From Burkholderiales bacterium Ga0077547 (GTDB taxonomy: Bacteria > Pseudomonadota > Gammaproteobacteria > Burkholderiales > Burkholderiaceae_C), in NCBI GenBank assembly GCA_001464195.1, contig LNEY01000027.1, positions 25,984-89,983 on the forward strand: a DNA stretch of 64,000 nt, read 5' to 3'. Position numbers and translations under genes: made by a program. The notes beneath the pieces were generated by a model, which was not told the DNA's origin, ran no database searches, and was given only the letters and a program-made list of their open reading frames with translations. This document shows, piece by piece, positions 37,641 through 47,880 of this stretch; position 1 is the first letter of the stretch; each line of letters starts with the position of its first letter.

Positions 37641-38006
37641 ATGGCAATCAAGAACATTCTGTTGGTCGACGATTCGAAGACAGAGCTCTATTTCGTGTCG
37701 GACCTGCTGAAAAAGCAGGGGTATGCCGTGCGCACCGCCGAGAACGGCGAAGAGGCGATGCGCCGATTGGAAGAACAAACCCCCGACCTGATCCTGATGG
37801 ATGTGGTCATGCCCGGTCAGAACGGGTTTCAGCTGACCCGCTCGATCACCCGTGACCCGCGCTTTTCCCGAGTGCCGGTCATCATGTGTACCAGCAAGAA
37901 CCAGGAAACCGACAAGGTCTGGGGTATCCGCCAGGGCGCCCGCGACTACATCGTCAAGCCGGTGAATGCCGAGGAACTGACGGCGAAGATTCGTGCTTTC
38001 GGCTGA
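37641..38006 (+). CDS. pilH: Twitching-motility response regulator PilH
   Basis: Second CheY-like regulator of the Pil-Chp system (121 aa), associated with pilus retraction or phosphate-sink function in Pseudomonas. Pocket KNILLVDDSKTELYF, acceptor Asp in LILMDVVMPGQNGF and Lys in YIVKPV are present. The ORF track begins at 37566, but the ATG at 37641 follows the ribosome-site-like GAGGACAAGA and gives exactly the usual length. It lies between pilG and the CheW-like pilI. Confidence 0.93.
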   Translation: MAIKNILLVDDSKTELYFVSDLLKKQGYAVRTAENGEEAMRRLEEQTPDLILMDVVMPGQNGFQLTRSITRDPRFSRVPVIMCTSKNQETDKVWGIRQGARDYIVKPVNAEELTAKIRAFG

Positions 38007-38088
38007 TGAAGGTGGCGCGACTCGGCCAATCCATCCAATCGCACCCGCCTTACCCTTGACCTGAAACCACGCAGCGATCCACATCTTT

Positions 38089-38613
38089 ATGGCCGACAAG
38101 GAAGCACTGCGCGCACTTCAGAGCCGCTTGGCGCAGCGATTGCAGGAGGCGCGCTCGACAGTGCGCGGGCGCGCCTGGCTCGCCGTCGAGTGCGGCCGAC
38201 ACGGTTTTCTGTTCCCGCTACAGGAGGCGGGTGAGATTTTTTCAATGTCGCCCGTCACGGCGGTCTCCCATGCACAAGCCTGGTTCCTGGGGGTCGCGAA
38301 CCTGCGCGGGCATTTGCATGGCGTGGTTGATCTGGCCGGCTTCCTGGGCATAGGCGCACTCTCGGAAGGGCGCGACCAGGCCATGTTGGTGGGATTCAAC
38401 ACATCGCTGGATGTGAATGCGGTGTTGCTGGTCGATCGCCTGGCAGGGCTGCGCGGAGAAGATCAGTTGTCGGCGGAGCCCGCAGACCGGCCAGCGACTT
38501 CTGCGCCGGCATTCGCCGGGTCGCGCTGGCGCGATGCGAGTGGTCGGATTTGGCAGGAAATCAGCCTTGCCGGCTTGGTCAAGCACCCGGCTTTTTTGAA
38601 GATCGTTCGATGA
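38089..38613 (+). CDS. pilI: CheW-like adaptor PilI
   Basis: Cytoplasmic adaptor (174 aa) coupling the PilJ receptor to the ChpA kinase. A CheW-type fold is visible: WLAVECGRHGFLFPLQEAGEIF, then AWFLGVANLRGHLHGVVDLAGFLG with the conserved NLRG receptor-contact motif, followed by NAVLLVDRLAGLRG. An N-terminal helix of about 25 residues precedes the domain. It lies 82 bases after pilH and 122 bases before pilJ. Position and fold make the assignment firm even though CheW proteins are generally alike. Confidence 0.9.
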   Translation: MADKEALRALQSRLAQRLQEARSTVRGRAWLAVECGRHGFLFPLQEAGEIFSMSPVTAVSHAQAWFLGVANLRGHLHGVVDLAGFLGIGALSEGRDQAMLVGFNTSLDVNAVLLVDRLAGLRGEDQLSAEPADRPATSAPAFAGSRWRDASGRIWQEISLAGLVKHPAFLKIVR

Positions 38614-38735
38614 CGTCATCGAATGGCACGCCGCCTCTGGCGGTGTGACGCATTCGACGAACTGGCGGCTGGAAGGCCGCGATATCGGTGGGTCGGGCAC
38701 CCCACGAATCACCACAATCGCGGAGCGAGGATCTC

Positions 38736-40325
38736 ATGGCTTTTCTGGACAAACTGAAGAAATCCGATCCTGGGCACAGCAGCGATGTGCCCGACACCCG
38801 CTTTGCCGACGCGCCGGCGCCCGCGTCGAAGGAAGACCATCCCCTGTTTGACAAGCGGTCGCCACTGGAGATCGACATGGACATGGAACGAACCGTGGTG
38901 CTCGAGGGCATCGGTGGACGTGGTGTGCGCGAGTTCGACCCATCCATCATTTCCGAGTCCGCCCCTTCGGGCATGGCTGATTTCGCTGAGTCGCGGTCAC
39001 AGCCCATGCCACCTGCTGCCGTCGGCAGCGATTCGGGTGTGCCGCTGATCGCCAACCGGCCGATCGAGCAGCAACAAAAGTGGCTCACCGCGCTGATCTG
39101 GATCGGCATGATCGGCGTTCTGACCGTCGTGCTGCTGTCGTTCCTGGCGAGCGAAAGTTCGTCGACGCATCAAGGCGCAGCCGGCTTGTTGCTGGTGGCG
39201 GCTCTGGCGCTCTTCGCCGGGGCGCTGGGGCAGCGCAAGCTGTTTGCCATCGAACAGGCACAGCGCGCACAGCAGATGGAGCAGCAACGGCTCGATGCCG
39301 AGCGTCTGCAAAGCGAAGCCAAGCGCGTGAACGATGCCAACCAGGCGGCGATCTTGCGTTTGATGAACGAACTGCAAAGCGTGGCCGAGGGTGATCTGAC
39401 ACAGCAGGCGACGGTCACCGAGGACATCACCGGTGCGATTGCCGACTCGGTCAACTACACGGTCGAGGAACTGCGAACGCTGGTCGCTCAGGTGCAGGGC
39501 ACGGTCAGTCGGGTGACAGAAACCACCCAGCTCGTCGACGCCACCTCGACCGAGCTGATGGCCGCTTCCAGCGAACAGCTGCGCGAGATCCGCGATACGG
39601 GTGAGTCGGTGCTGCAAATGGCCGGCCGCATCAACGAGGTGTCGGCGCAGGCGCAGCAGACTGCAGCTGTGGCCCGTCAGTCCCTGACGGCGACCGAGTC
39701 CGGACTGAAGGCGGTGCAGGACACCATCGGCGGCATGAACACCATCCGCGACCAGATCCAGGAAACCTCCAAGCGCATCAAGCGCCTCGGTGAATCGTCG
39801 CAGGAGATCGGCGAGATCACCGAACTGATCTCTGACATCACCGAGCAGACCAACGTGCTCGCGCTCAACGCGGCCATTCAGGCGGCATCGGCTGGCGAAG
39901 CCGGGCGCGGCTTCTCGGTGGTCGCTGAAGAAGTTCAGCGGCTGGCCGAGCGTTCGGCCGATGCGACGCGGCAGATTGCGGCCTTGGTCAAGGCCATTCA
40001 GACCGATACCTTGGACGCCGTGGCGGCCATGGAACGCTCGACCCAGGGCGTGGTCGAGGGGACCCGACTGACCGACGCGGCTGGCAACGCGCTGGGCGAC
40101 ATCGACCGGGTGTCGCACCAGCTGTCCGACCTGATCACCGACATCTCCAGTCGCGCCCTCGGCGAAGCGCAGTCGGCGAATGTGGTCGCGGCCAACATCC
40201 AGCACATTTTTGCCGTGACCGAGCAGACCGGCGAGGGCACCCGCTCGACGGCGCAGATGGTGCGCGAGCTATCGCATACCGCGGATGAACTGAAGCAGTC
40301 GGTGGCGCGGTTCAAGATCGTGTGA
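38736..40325 (+). CDS. pilJ: Methyl-accepting chemoreceptor PilJ, lacking a periplasmic sensor domain
   Basis: Receptor of the Pil-Chp array (529 aa). Residues 1-115 are a polar, acidic cytoplasmic-looking tail; two membrane helices follow at about 117-137 and 148-165 with only about ten residues between them; then a HAMP-like linker and a coiled-coil signalling domain whose tip is [20 protein letters not shown]. Pseudomonas PilJ carries a large periplasmic ligand domain between its helices; that domain is absent here. The ATG at 38736 follows GCGAGG; the ORF track starts 16 codons earlier. Identity as PilJ rests on operon position between pilI and chpA. Confidence 0.88.
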   Translation: MAFLDKLKKSDPGHSSDVPDTRFADAPAPASKEDHPLFDKRSPLEIDMDMERTVVLEGIGGRGVREFDPSIISESAPSGMADFAESRSQPMPPAAVGSDSGVPLIANRPIEQQQKWLTALIWIGMIGVLTVVLLSFLASESSSTHQGAAGLLLVAALALFAGALGQRKLFAIEQAQRAQQMEQQRLDAERLQSEAKRVNDANQAAILRLMNELQSVAEGDLTQQATVTEDITGAIADSVNYTVEELRTLVAQVQGTVSRVTETTQLVDATSTELMAASSEQLREIRDTGESVLQMAGRINEVSAQAQQTAAVARQSLTATESGLKAVQDTIGGMNTIRDQIQETSKRIKRLGESSQEIGEITELISDITEQTNVLALNAAIQAASAGEAGRGFSVVAEEVQRLAERSADATRQIAALVKAIQTDTLDAVAAMERSTQGVVEGTRLTDAAGNALGDIDRVSHQLSDLITDISSRALGEAQSANVVAANIQHIFAVTEQTGEGTRSTAQMVRELSHTADELKQSVARFKIV

Positions 40326-40371
40326 CCGTCCCCCACCCCGCCCCGCTGAATCACCAGAAACAAGGCATCGC

Positions 40372-43300
40372 ATGGACAGCCCGCGCAATCCTCAATCGGT
40401 GGATGGTCTGAGTGATCTGAGTGCCCTGTCCTGGGTGCAGGAAGAACTGAGGCGATCGCTCGAACTGGCCCTGAAGTCGCTGCGGCGCCACCTGAAAGAG
40501 TCCGAAACCACCTTCGATGCCGATGTCGACGTGGTCGACCCGGCCGTCCTGCACAGCGCCCGCCAGCACCTGCACCAAGGCGTCGGCGCGCTGGAGCTCG
40601 TGGCCCTGCAGGCCGGCGCCAGCTTGCTGCGTGCCTGCGAAACCTGTGTCCAGCGATTCATTGCCAAACCGCGATCGATCGACGCGCAGGCGGTTGCGGC
40701 CATCGAGTCCGCCTGCTTTGCCTTGATGGATTACGTGGCTCGCTTGCTGGCCGGCAAGTCGGTGTCATCTTTGGCGATGTTCCCGCAGTACCGCGCTGTG
40801 CAGGAGCTGGCCGGTGCCGACCGCATCCACCCCGCCGACTTGTGGTTCCATGACTGGCAGTGGCTGCCGCTGCCGCCCGACGAACGTGCGGTCGCTTGCC
40901 AACCCGATGCCGACACCCGTTCAGCCATCGAGGGTCGGATGCTGTCGATCATGCGCACGCCGACTCCGGGTGCGGCGCACCGGATGAGCCAGATCTTCGC
41001 CGGTCTCGGCGCCGGTACCGACAACCTCCAGGCGGCCACGCTGTGGAAGCTGGCCGCGGCGATGTTCGAAGCGCAGGCTGCCGGCCTGCTGTCACCCGAT
41101 GTGTTCAGCAAGCGCGTCGCCTCTCGGCTGTTGGCGCAGCTGCGCATCCTCGAGCGAGGCGGCAGCGAAATTTCCGAACCCCTGGCACGCGACCTGTTGT
41201 TCTTCTGTGCCCAGGCTGATTCACCGGGGGATGGGCGCATCGCCCCGCGGCTGGCGGCTGTGCGCCAGGCCTATGACCTGGTACATCACCTGGCGGGCGA
41301 CTACCACAACAGCGCGCTGGGCCGCTTCGATCCAGCGCTCATCGCGCAGGCGTGCAAGCGGGTCGCCGCAGCGAAGGAGTCCTGGTCGGGCGTCGCCGGT
41401 GGTGAGTTGCACCGCATCAACGGCCTGACCGAGCAATTCGCGCTCGCGGGCGAATCGCTGAAGCGCCTGTTCCCGGCCGGCGAACTCCTCGCTGACGAGC
41501 TCCGCGCCGCCGGCGTCCTGACCCAGCAAACCGCGTCGGCACCGTCTGCGGCGCTGGCCATGGAGGCCGCCACCAGCCTGCTTTACGTCGAAGCTTGCCT
41601 CGAAGATGCCGAGTTCGATCATCCCGAGCTGGCCAACCGCATCCAGCGTCTTTCCCAGCGCATGGCCAGCGTCCGTCAAGGTGCTGTGCCGCAGCCGCTC
41701 GAAGGCTGGATGGAGGAGCTGTACCGGCGCATGTCTGATCGGCAGACCATGGGCAGTGTGGTGCAGGAATTGCGCACGACGCTGTCGGAAGCCGAGAAGC
41801 TGATCGACCAGTTCTTCCGCAATCCAGCCGATTCCAGCGTGCTCATCCCGGTGCCGCATCACCTGTCGGCCATGCGCGGCGTGCTGTCGGTGCTGGGCAT
41901 GGACCACGCCGCCAGCGCCTTGCTGCGCATGCGCGACGACGTTGACGGGCTCAGTTCAACCGAGGTCGATCTGTCGCGCGTGGGCCAGGCCGGTGTCTTC
42001 GATCGCCTGGCTGGCAACCTGGGTGCGCTCGGATTCCTGATCGACATGCTCAGCGTGCAGCCGGCCTTGGCGAAGTCGTTGTTTGTCTTCGACCCCAATG
42101 CCGGCACGTTGTCGCCTGTGATGGGCAGAAGCGACCGCGCGCCGGTGATGCCGGGTGAACCTGTGCCCGCCGCGGCCGAGCCGCGACTCATCGAGCAGGC
42201 ACAGATGCTGGCCTTCAACGCAGCTCGCGACGACGTCTCGATCGACGCTGTGGCACGCGATCTGGAGCGCTTGTCTCAAGAGGCGACTGCTGCCGATCAG
42301 ACGGCGCTGGCTGCCACCGTCAACAAGGCGCGGATCGCGCTTGAAGCCGCAGGCGATGCGGGAGCCATCAACGCGGCGCGCGATCAGTTGTCCGAGGCGC
42401 TGGCCGACTTCGTTCACTCGTCGTCGGAGCCGATCGGCCTTGAGCCGGCCGCGACGGCGCCACGCGATGTCGATGCCGATGACGCCGCGGACGACGACGA
42501 GATGCGCGAGGTGTTCCTCGAGGAAGCGCGTGAGGTGATCGACACCGCGCGGGGGGCCTGCGCGGGTCTGGCCACCGCGCCAGATGACTTGCAGCGCTTG
42601 ACGATTCTCCGCCGCGCGTTCCACACGTTGAAGGGCAGTGCCCGCATGGTGGGCTTGACCGAGTTCGCCGACGCCGCCTGGGTCTGCGAGCAGCTCTACA
42701 ACACCTGCCTGTCAGAGCAGCGTCAGGCCGATGAGCCACTGCTGACCCACACCCACGAGTCGCTCGGGCAATTTGTCGACTGGATCGATGCCATTGCTGT
42801 GGGCCGGCCCGTGGTCTATAGCGCGGCACAGATGGCGCAAGCCGCGACGCGGCTCGAGACCGGACCTTCGGCGCCGCAGCCAGGCACGGACGACGCTGTT
42901 GCGGTGGACGAGTTGCCCGCTGACTTTGGCCTGGATCTCGACTTCGGCACATCGCCCAGCGATGCACTCGACTTCCATGCCGATGCCCGCGTCGATCTCG
43001 ACCTCAACGGGCCTGCAGCCGATCTTCCGGGCGGCGCATCGACCGAATCAGCACGCGCGGACCCATCACGGCCGGAGGACGACGCGGGTTTCGTGATGCT
43101 GAACCTCGAATCTGGCGATGCCGACGCGATGTTCGAGCCCTTCGATCCGCAGGCCACACAGCCGATGCCGCGCCCTTCGATGGAGCGGTCATCACCCGAT
43201 GCCCTGGACGCTGACAGCGACCTGGGTGCCGGCGCATCCCCCGATTTCGAACTGCTGAGCCTGGAGCTCGATCCAATACCTGTGGGCGATGCGTCCGCGC

Positions 43301-46300
43301 AACCGCTTGCGGCCGAGTCGAGCGCGGATTTCGACCTCGATTTCGGTGCCACGAGCGAGGCGCAGACTCAGGCTCCATCGGAGCCCTGGTCTGCGGCGGC
43401 CGTCTCCAGCGAGCAGCCCGCGCAGACTTCGCCCGAATCGTCGGGTTCAGTGGACGACGACGAGACCAAGGTCATCGGGTCACTGCGCATCCCCATTCCG
43501 CTGTTCAACATCTACCTCAACGAGGCGGACGAACTGTCGCGTCGCCTGTGTACCGAACTCGCCGAATGGGCGATGGAGTTGGCGCAACCCGTCGGCGACA
43601 GCGCGGTGGCGCTGGCGCATTCACTGGCGGGCAGCTCTGCCACGGTCGGCTTTGCCGACTTGTCGGGTCTGGCGCGCACGCTGGAGCACGCACTGGCCCG
43701 CAGTGCGGCCATTGGTGCAGGCACGCCCGAAGAAGCGGCCTTGTTCACCGACAGCGCCGACGAGATCCGGCACCTGCTGCACCAGTTCGCCGCCGGATTC
43801 CTCAAGCAGCCCTCAGATGCCTTGCTGGCACGTCTGGCCGACCACGAGCTGAGCTCGGCCAGACGACTCGAAACCGCCACTGCCGAGCTCGACGCCGAGG
43901 CCTTGCTCGACAGCGAAGATGCCCCGCTCGACGCTGGCATGGACCTGAAGTTCGAGTTGAGCGACACCCCAGCGGAGGAACTGCTCGACATCGCTGGTGT
44001 GCCGGCTGCTGATGCCGCTGGTTTTGCGTCCGACAGCGAGTTGCAGCGGTTGGACCCGCTCGGTTTCGCCGAACTGAAGCCCTTGTCAGAGCCGTCTGTG
44101 GCTGAGCTCGAAATCGACCGGCCGCGCGTGAGCTCAGGCGGGCCCTCGCAGCATTTCGACGACGAGGAAGACATCGATGTCAGCGATGCGATTGACACGG
44201 AACTGTTCCCGATCTTCGAAGAAGAAGCCGAGGAGCTGCTGGGCCAATTGGCGACCCGTCTCCAGGACTGGGTGCGTCACCCCGACGACCCGCAGGCTCC
44301 TGCCGGCGCGATGCGAACCTTGCACACGCTCAAGGGCGGCGCCCGCCTGGCTGGCGCCATGCGCTTGGGCGAGCTGGTGCATCGCCTTGAAAGCCGCATC
44401 GAGAATCTGACCTCACTTTCTTCCGATGCCATCACGTCGGCGCATGAGATCGAGCCGCTGCTCGGTCGCTGTGATGCCCTGCGTCAGGCCTTCGAGAGCG
44501 TTCAGAAAGCGGTGGCTGGCGGACCCGAAGCCGCGACCGAATCCATGAGCGAAGTGGCAGAGGCCGCGCCCCAGCTTGCTGACGACGTGGTTGCAGTGGT
44601 GGAGCCGACTGAAGCGATGCCGGACGAGCCGGCGCCGCAAGTGGTGACTCCCACGGACGCGCCGGCCGAACTGCCGTCCGTGGTGGCGACTGCGCTGCCG
44701 GCAGTGCCTGTCGGAGCCGTCGATGAGATTGACTGGGCGCGTTTCGAGGGCATTGAAGCGCCTGAGTTGCCGCGCGCAGCCGCCGCGTCGAATGCCACCT
44801 CGGCAGTGCGCGTGCGCGCACCATTGCTCGATCGTCTGGTCAACCAGGCGGGCGAGGTCAGCATCACCCGAACGCGCATTGCGAGCGATGTCGATCACAT
44901 CAAGGAATCGCTGGCCGATCTGACCGAGAACCTCGATCGCCTGCGCGGCCAACTGCGTGACATCGAGCTGCAGGCTGAAACCCAGATCAGTTCCCGGATG
45001 GAAGCCGCCAAGGTCGCCGCCGTGGCCTTTGACCCGCTGGAGTTCGACCGCTTCACCCGCTTCCAGGAGCTGACACGGATGATGGCCGAGTCGGTCAACG
45101 ACGTGGCCACGGTGCAGCGCACCTTGCAGCAGACGTTGCAAAGCACCGAGGACGACCTGGCTGCGCAGGCCCGCCTGACGCGCGAGCTGCAGGACGACTT
45201 GCTGCGCACCCGCATGGTGGAGTTCGAAGGGCTGTCAGATCGCCTGTACCGCGTGGTGAGGCAGGCTGCCAAGGAAACAGGCAAGCAGGTCCGCCTCGAC
45301 ATCGTCGGCGGCTCGATTGAAATCGATCGCGGCGTGCTCGATCGCATGACCAGTGCCTTCGAGCACCTCGTGCGCAACAGCGTGACCCACGGCATCGAGT
45401 TGCCTGCCACGCGCACGGCCAACGGCAAGGACGCCACTGGGGCGATCGTCGTCTCGGTCAACCAGGATGGCAACGAAGTGGGCGTCGAGGTGTGCGACGA
45501 CGGTGCCGGTCTGGACCTCAGCCGCATCCGTAGCAAGGCGCAGGCCCAAGGGCTGATCGCGGCCGACGCGGTCATTGCAGACGACCAACTGGCCAATCTG
45601 ATCTTCACGCCTGGCTTTTCGACCGCCGACAAGGTGACCGAGTTGTCAGGACGTGGCGTCGGCATGGACGTCGTGCGCTCCGAGGTACAGGCCATCGGTG
45701 GCCGCATCGAGACCTCGACCTCGAAGGGGCAAGGAACCGGTTTCAAATTGGTGCTGCCGCTGACAACGGCCGTCACCCAGGTGGTGATGGTGCGATGCGG
45801 CGAGTTGACCGTGGGTGTGCCTTCGACGCTGGTGGCTGCGGTTCGCCGCATGCCGATCCCGGAGATGCAGCAGTCCTACCTGAGCGGCTCCTGTGTGGTG
45901 GACGGTGAGGCGCTGCCCTTCTATTGGCTTGGCGCCCTGTTGCAGACCAGTCCCTGCAGCGAAGCCCCCGCAGACCGCAGTGGCCAGCTGCTGGTGGTCC
46001 GCAGCGCGTCGCAGCGCATCGTGATCCATGTGGACGATGTGGTCGGCAACCAGGAAGTGGTGGTCAAGAACCTCGGGCCGCAGTTGTCGCGCATGCCTGG
46101 CTTGGCCGGCATGACCTTGCAGGCGTCGGGCGACGTCTCACTGATCTACAACCCTGTGGCGTTGGCCACCCTGTACGGCGCCGCTGCACGTGCAGCCACC
46201 TTGTCCGCGCTGCAGGCCCCGGCAGCCAGCAAGGCAGCCCTGGTCGATACGGGAGGCTCGGCCGCGCCTCTCGCGCCTTTGGTGCTGGTGGTCGATGACT

Positions 46301-46650
46301 CACTGACGGTGCGCCGAGTGACAGAGCGCATGCTGCGGCGTGAAGGCTATCGGGTGACGCTGGCCAAGGACGGTCTCGACGCGCTCGAACGACTCGCCCA
46401 GGAAAAGCCGGCCATCGTGCTCAGCGACATCGAGATGCCACGCATGGATGGCTTCGATCTGGTGCGCAACCTCAGAGCCGACCCTCGGTTGCAGGACCTG
46501 CCGGTGATCATGATCACGTCCCGCATCGCACAGAAGCACCGGGACTATGCAGCGGAGCTCGGCGTCGAGCACTACCTCGGCAAGCCGTACTCGGAGGAAG
46601 ATCTGCTGGCGCTGATTTCCCGTTGCACGGCGGCACGTGTGACCGCATGA
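40372..46650 (+). CDS. chpA: Hybrid chemotaxis kinase ChpA/PilL with multiple HPt domains
   Basis: Very large CheA-type kinase (2092 aa) of the Pil-Chp system. The first ~600 residues look like degenerate FimL/HPt helical bundles. Three clear phosphotransfer histidines follow: H751 (AFHTLKGSARM), H1083 (ALAHSLAGSSAT) and H1318 (TLHTLKGGARLAG). Acidic linkers rich in DLDFG-like repeats lie between about 840 and 1020. Then come a dimerisation helix pair, the ATPase (VRNSVTHGIELP, FSTADKVTELSGRGVGMDVV, GQGTGFKLVLPL), a CheW-like domain and a C-terminal receiver with D2019 (VLSDIEMPRMDGF). Reading frame is intact throughout. It begins 46 bases after pilJ. Confidence 0.94.
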   Translation: MDSPRNPQSVDGLSDLSALSWVQEELRRSLELALKSLRRHLKESETTFDADVDVVDPAVLHSARQHLHQGVGALELVALQAGASLLRACETCVQRFIAKPRSIDAQAVAAIESACFALMDYVARLLAGKSVSSLAMFPQYRAVQELAGADRIHPADLWFHDWQWLPLPPDERAVACQPDADTRSAIEGRMLSIMRTPTPGAAHRMSQIFAGLGAGTDNLQAATLWKLAAAMFEAQAAGLLSPDVFSKRVASRLLAQLRILERGGSEISEPLARDLLFFCAQADSPGDGRIAPRLAAVRQAYDLVHHLAGDYHNSALGRFDPALIAQACKRVAAAKESWSGVAGGELHRINGLTEQFALAGESLKRLFPAGELLADELRAAGVLTQQTASAPSAALAMEAATSLLYVEACLEDAEFDHPELANRIQRLSQRMASVRQGAVPQPLEGWMEELYRRMSDRQTMGSVVQELRTTLSEAEKLIDQFFRNPADSSVLIPVPHHLSAMRGVLSVLGMDHAASALLRMRDDVDGLSSTEVDLSRVGQAGVFDRLAGNLGALGFLIDMLSVQPALAKSLFVFDPNAGTLSPVMGRSDRAPVMPGEPVPAAAEPRLIEQAQMLAFNAARDDVSIDAVARDLERLSQEATAADQTALAATVNKARIALEAAGDAGAINAARDQLSEALADFVHSSSEPIGLEPAATAPRDVDADDAADDDEMREVFLEEAREVIDTARGACAGLATAPDDLQRLTILRRAFHTLKGSARMVGLTEFADAAWVCEQLYNTCLSEQRQADEPLLTHTHESLGQFVDWIDAIAVGRPVVYSAAQMAQAATRLETGPSAPQPGTDDAVAVDELPADFGLDLDFGTSPSDALDFHADARVDLDLNGPAADLPGGASTESARADPSRPEDDAGFVMLNLESGDADAMFEPFDPQATQPMPRPSMERSSPDALDADSDLGAGASPDFELLSLELDPIPVGDASAQPLAAESSADFDLDFGATSEAQTQAPSEPWSAAAVSSEQPAQTSPESSGSVDDDETKVIGSLRIPIPLFNIYLNEADELSRRLCTELAEWAMELAQPVGDSAVALAHSLAGSSATVGFADLSGLARTLEHALARSAAIGAGTPEEAALFTDSADEIRHLLHQFAAGFLKQPSDALLARLADHELSSARRLETATAELDAEALLDSEDAPLDAGMDLKFELSDTPAEELLDIAGVPAADAAGFASDSELQRLDPLGFAELKPLSEPSVAELEIDRPRVSSGGPSQHFDDEEDIDVSDAIDTELFPIFEEEAEELLGQLATRLQDWVRHPDDPQAPAGAMRTLHTLKGGARLAGAMRLGELVHRLESRIENLTSLSSDAITSAHEIEPLLGRCDALRQAFESVQKAVAGGPEAATESMSEVAEAAPQLADDVVAVVEPTEAMPDEPAPQVVTPTDAPAELPSVVATALPAVPVGAVDEIDWARFEGIEAPELPRAAAASNATSAVRVRAPLLDRLVNQAGEVSITRTRIASDVDHIKESLADLTENLDRLRGQLRDIELQAETQISSRMEAAKVAAVAFDPLEFDRFTRFQELTRMMAESVNDVATVQRTLQQTLQSTEDDLAAQARLTRELQDDLLRTRMVEFEGLSDRLYRVVRQAAKETGKQVRLDIVGGSIEIDRGVLDRMTSAFEHLVRNSVTHGIELPATRTANGKDATGAIVVSVNQDGNEVGVEVCDDGAGLDLSRIRSKAQAQGLIAADAVIADDQLANLIFTPGFSTADKVTELSGRGVGMDVVRSEVQAIGGRIETSTSKGQGTGFKLVLPLTTAVTQVVMVRCGELTVGVPSTLVAAVRRMPIPEMQQSYLSGSCVVDGEALPFYWLGALLQTSPCSEAPADRSGQLLVVRSASQRIVIHVDDVVGNQEVVVKNLGPQLSRMPGLAGMTLQASGDVSLIYNPVALATLYGAAARAATLSALQAPAASKAALVDTGGSAAPLAPLVLVVDDSLTVRRVTERMLRREGYRVTLAKDGLDALERLAQEKPAIVLSDIEMPRMDGFDLVRNLRADPRLQDLPVIMITSRIAQKHRDYAAELGVEHYLGKPYSEEDLLALISRCTAARVTA

Positions 46651-46690
46651 TTGCGACCACGGGTCGGTCGAACAGGATGCTGCTGTCGCC

Positions 46691-47722
46691 ATGATCCCGT
46701 TTGCCGACCAGATCGCCGAACTCACCAGCTACCGCGACCGTGAACAGCTCGATGTGGCGCTGGCCCATGCGCTGAAAGACTTGTTGCAGCCGAGTTCGGT
46801 GACGATCCAACGATGCGTTGGAGAAGGCGATGATCAGCATTGGCTCACCCGCGCGCGCCTGAGCAGCGACAGCGCGGTGGCGACCTCCGACGGGCCATGG
46901 ACTGATTTGCACACCCTGCCCCGGCTGGTTGCTGGCGATCCCCGGTGCGTGGCGTTCAGCGAGCATCGCATGGTGCTGGTGCCCGGCACGCCACACCTCA
47001 TGTATTTCCCCTTGCATGGGGGCGATGCCGTGGTTGGCGTGATCGAGATTGAGACGCCAACCGCGCCCGACGAAGCTGCTCAGCGCCTCGTGCACGGGGT
47101 TCTGCGCATCTATCGAAACTTCGAACGCCTGCTGCATTACTCCGAACGTGATTCGCTGACGGGCCTGCTCAATCGCAAGACCTTCGACGAGAACTTCCTG
47201 AAGGCCACCGCCGCCATGGAGTTGCCGCCCGAGGATCCGAGCGACGGCAGGCGGATTGGTGGCAGCCCCTGCGGCTACTGGATCGGCGTCATCGACATCG
47301 ATCATTTCAAGCTCGTCAATGACCGCTTCGGGCACCTCATCGGCGACGAGGTGCTTTTGCTGCTGTCGCGCCTGATGGGCAGGAGCTTCCGCATCCATGA
47401 CCGGCTCTATCGCTTCGGCGGCGAGGAGTTCCTGGTGCTGATGCGCTGTCACAGCGAAGACGATGCGGCGCAGGTCTTCCAGCGATTTCGCAGCAACACC
47501 GAGTTGTTTCAGTTCCCGCAGGTCGGCACCGTCACGGTGAGCGTCGGGTTCACCGCGGTGCGGCCGGGCGACACCCCGAGCAGTGCCTTCGAGCGTGCCG
47601 ACAAGGCCGTGTATCACGCGAAAGCGAACGGTCGCAATCAGGTGTGCAGCCATGCCGACCTGCTGGCCACGGGCCTTCTGGTAGAAGAAAACGCCAAGGT
47701 TGGCGACGTTGAACTGTTCTGA
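46691..47722 (+). CDS. Diguanylate cyclase with N-terminal GAF-like domain
   Basis: Soluble cyclic-di-GMP synthase (343 aa). The first ~150 residues are GAF-like (LMYFPLHGGDAVVGVIEIETP). The cyclase domain starts at YSERDSLTGLLNRKTF; the active-site loop is RFGGEEFLVL; the inhibitory RxxD (RIHD) lies five residues before GGEEF; and the metal/GTP region is GVIDIDHFKLVNDRFGHLIGD. All catalytic landmarks are intact. It starts 41 bases after chpA in the same direction, so it may be co-transcribed with the pilus chemosensory genes. Confidence 0.9.
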   Translation: MIPFADQIAELTSYRDREQLDVALAHALKDLLQPSSVTIQRCVGEGDDQHWLTRARLSSDSAVATSDGPWTDLHTLPRLVAGDPRCVAFSEHRMVLVPGTPHLMYFPLHGGDAVVGVIEIETPTAPDEAAQRLVHGVLRIYRNFERLLHYSERDSLTGLLNRKTFDENFLKATAAMELPPEDPSDGRRIGGSPCGYWIGVIDIDHFKLVNDRFGHLIGDEVLLLLSRLMGRSFRIHDRLYRFGGEEFLVLMRCHSEDDAAQVFQRFRSNTELFQFPQVGTVTVSVGFTAVRPGDTPSSAFERADKAVYHAKANGRNQVCSHADLLATGLLVEENAKVGDVELF

Positions 47723-47880
47723 ACTGCGCTGGGGTTTGCGCGCACCAGCTTGGGCGGTTTGACGGATTCATCAGGCCGTGCGGCGCTGCGGCCCGGCATC
47801 CTTATTGACCTCGCTCGGTCGAACCCCCTTACTCCCACGGCCTTTACCGTGCGTGCTCGACCCATCAAACCTCACACGCC
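47723..47880. other. Gap between the diguanylate cyclase and the XRE gene
   Basis: These 158 bases hold no convincing gene. Base composition drifts toward A/T on the right side, and short ORFs drawn here have poor codon use. The two flanking genes converge on it. No clear U-tailed hairpin is visible. Confidence 0.5.
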
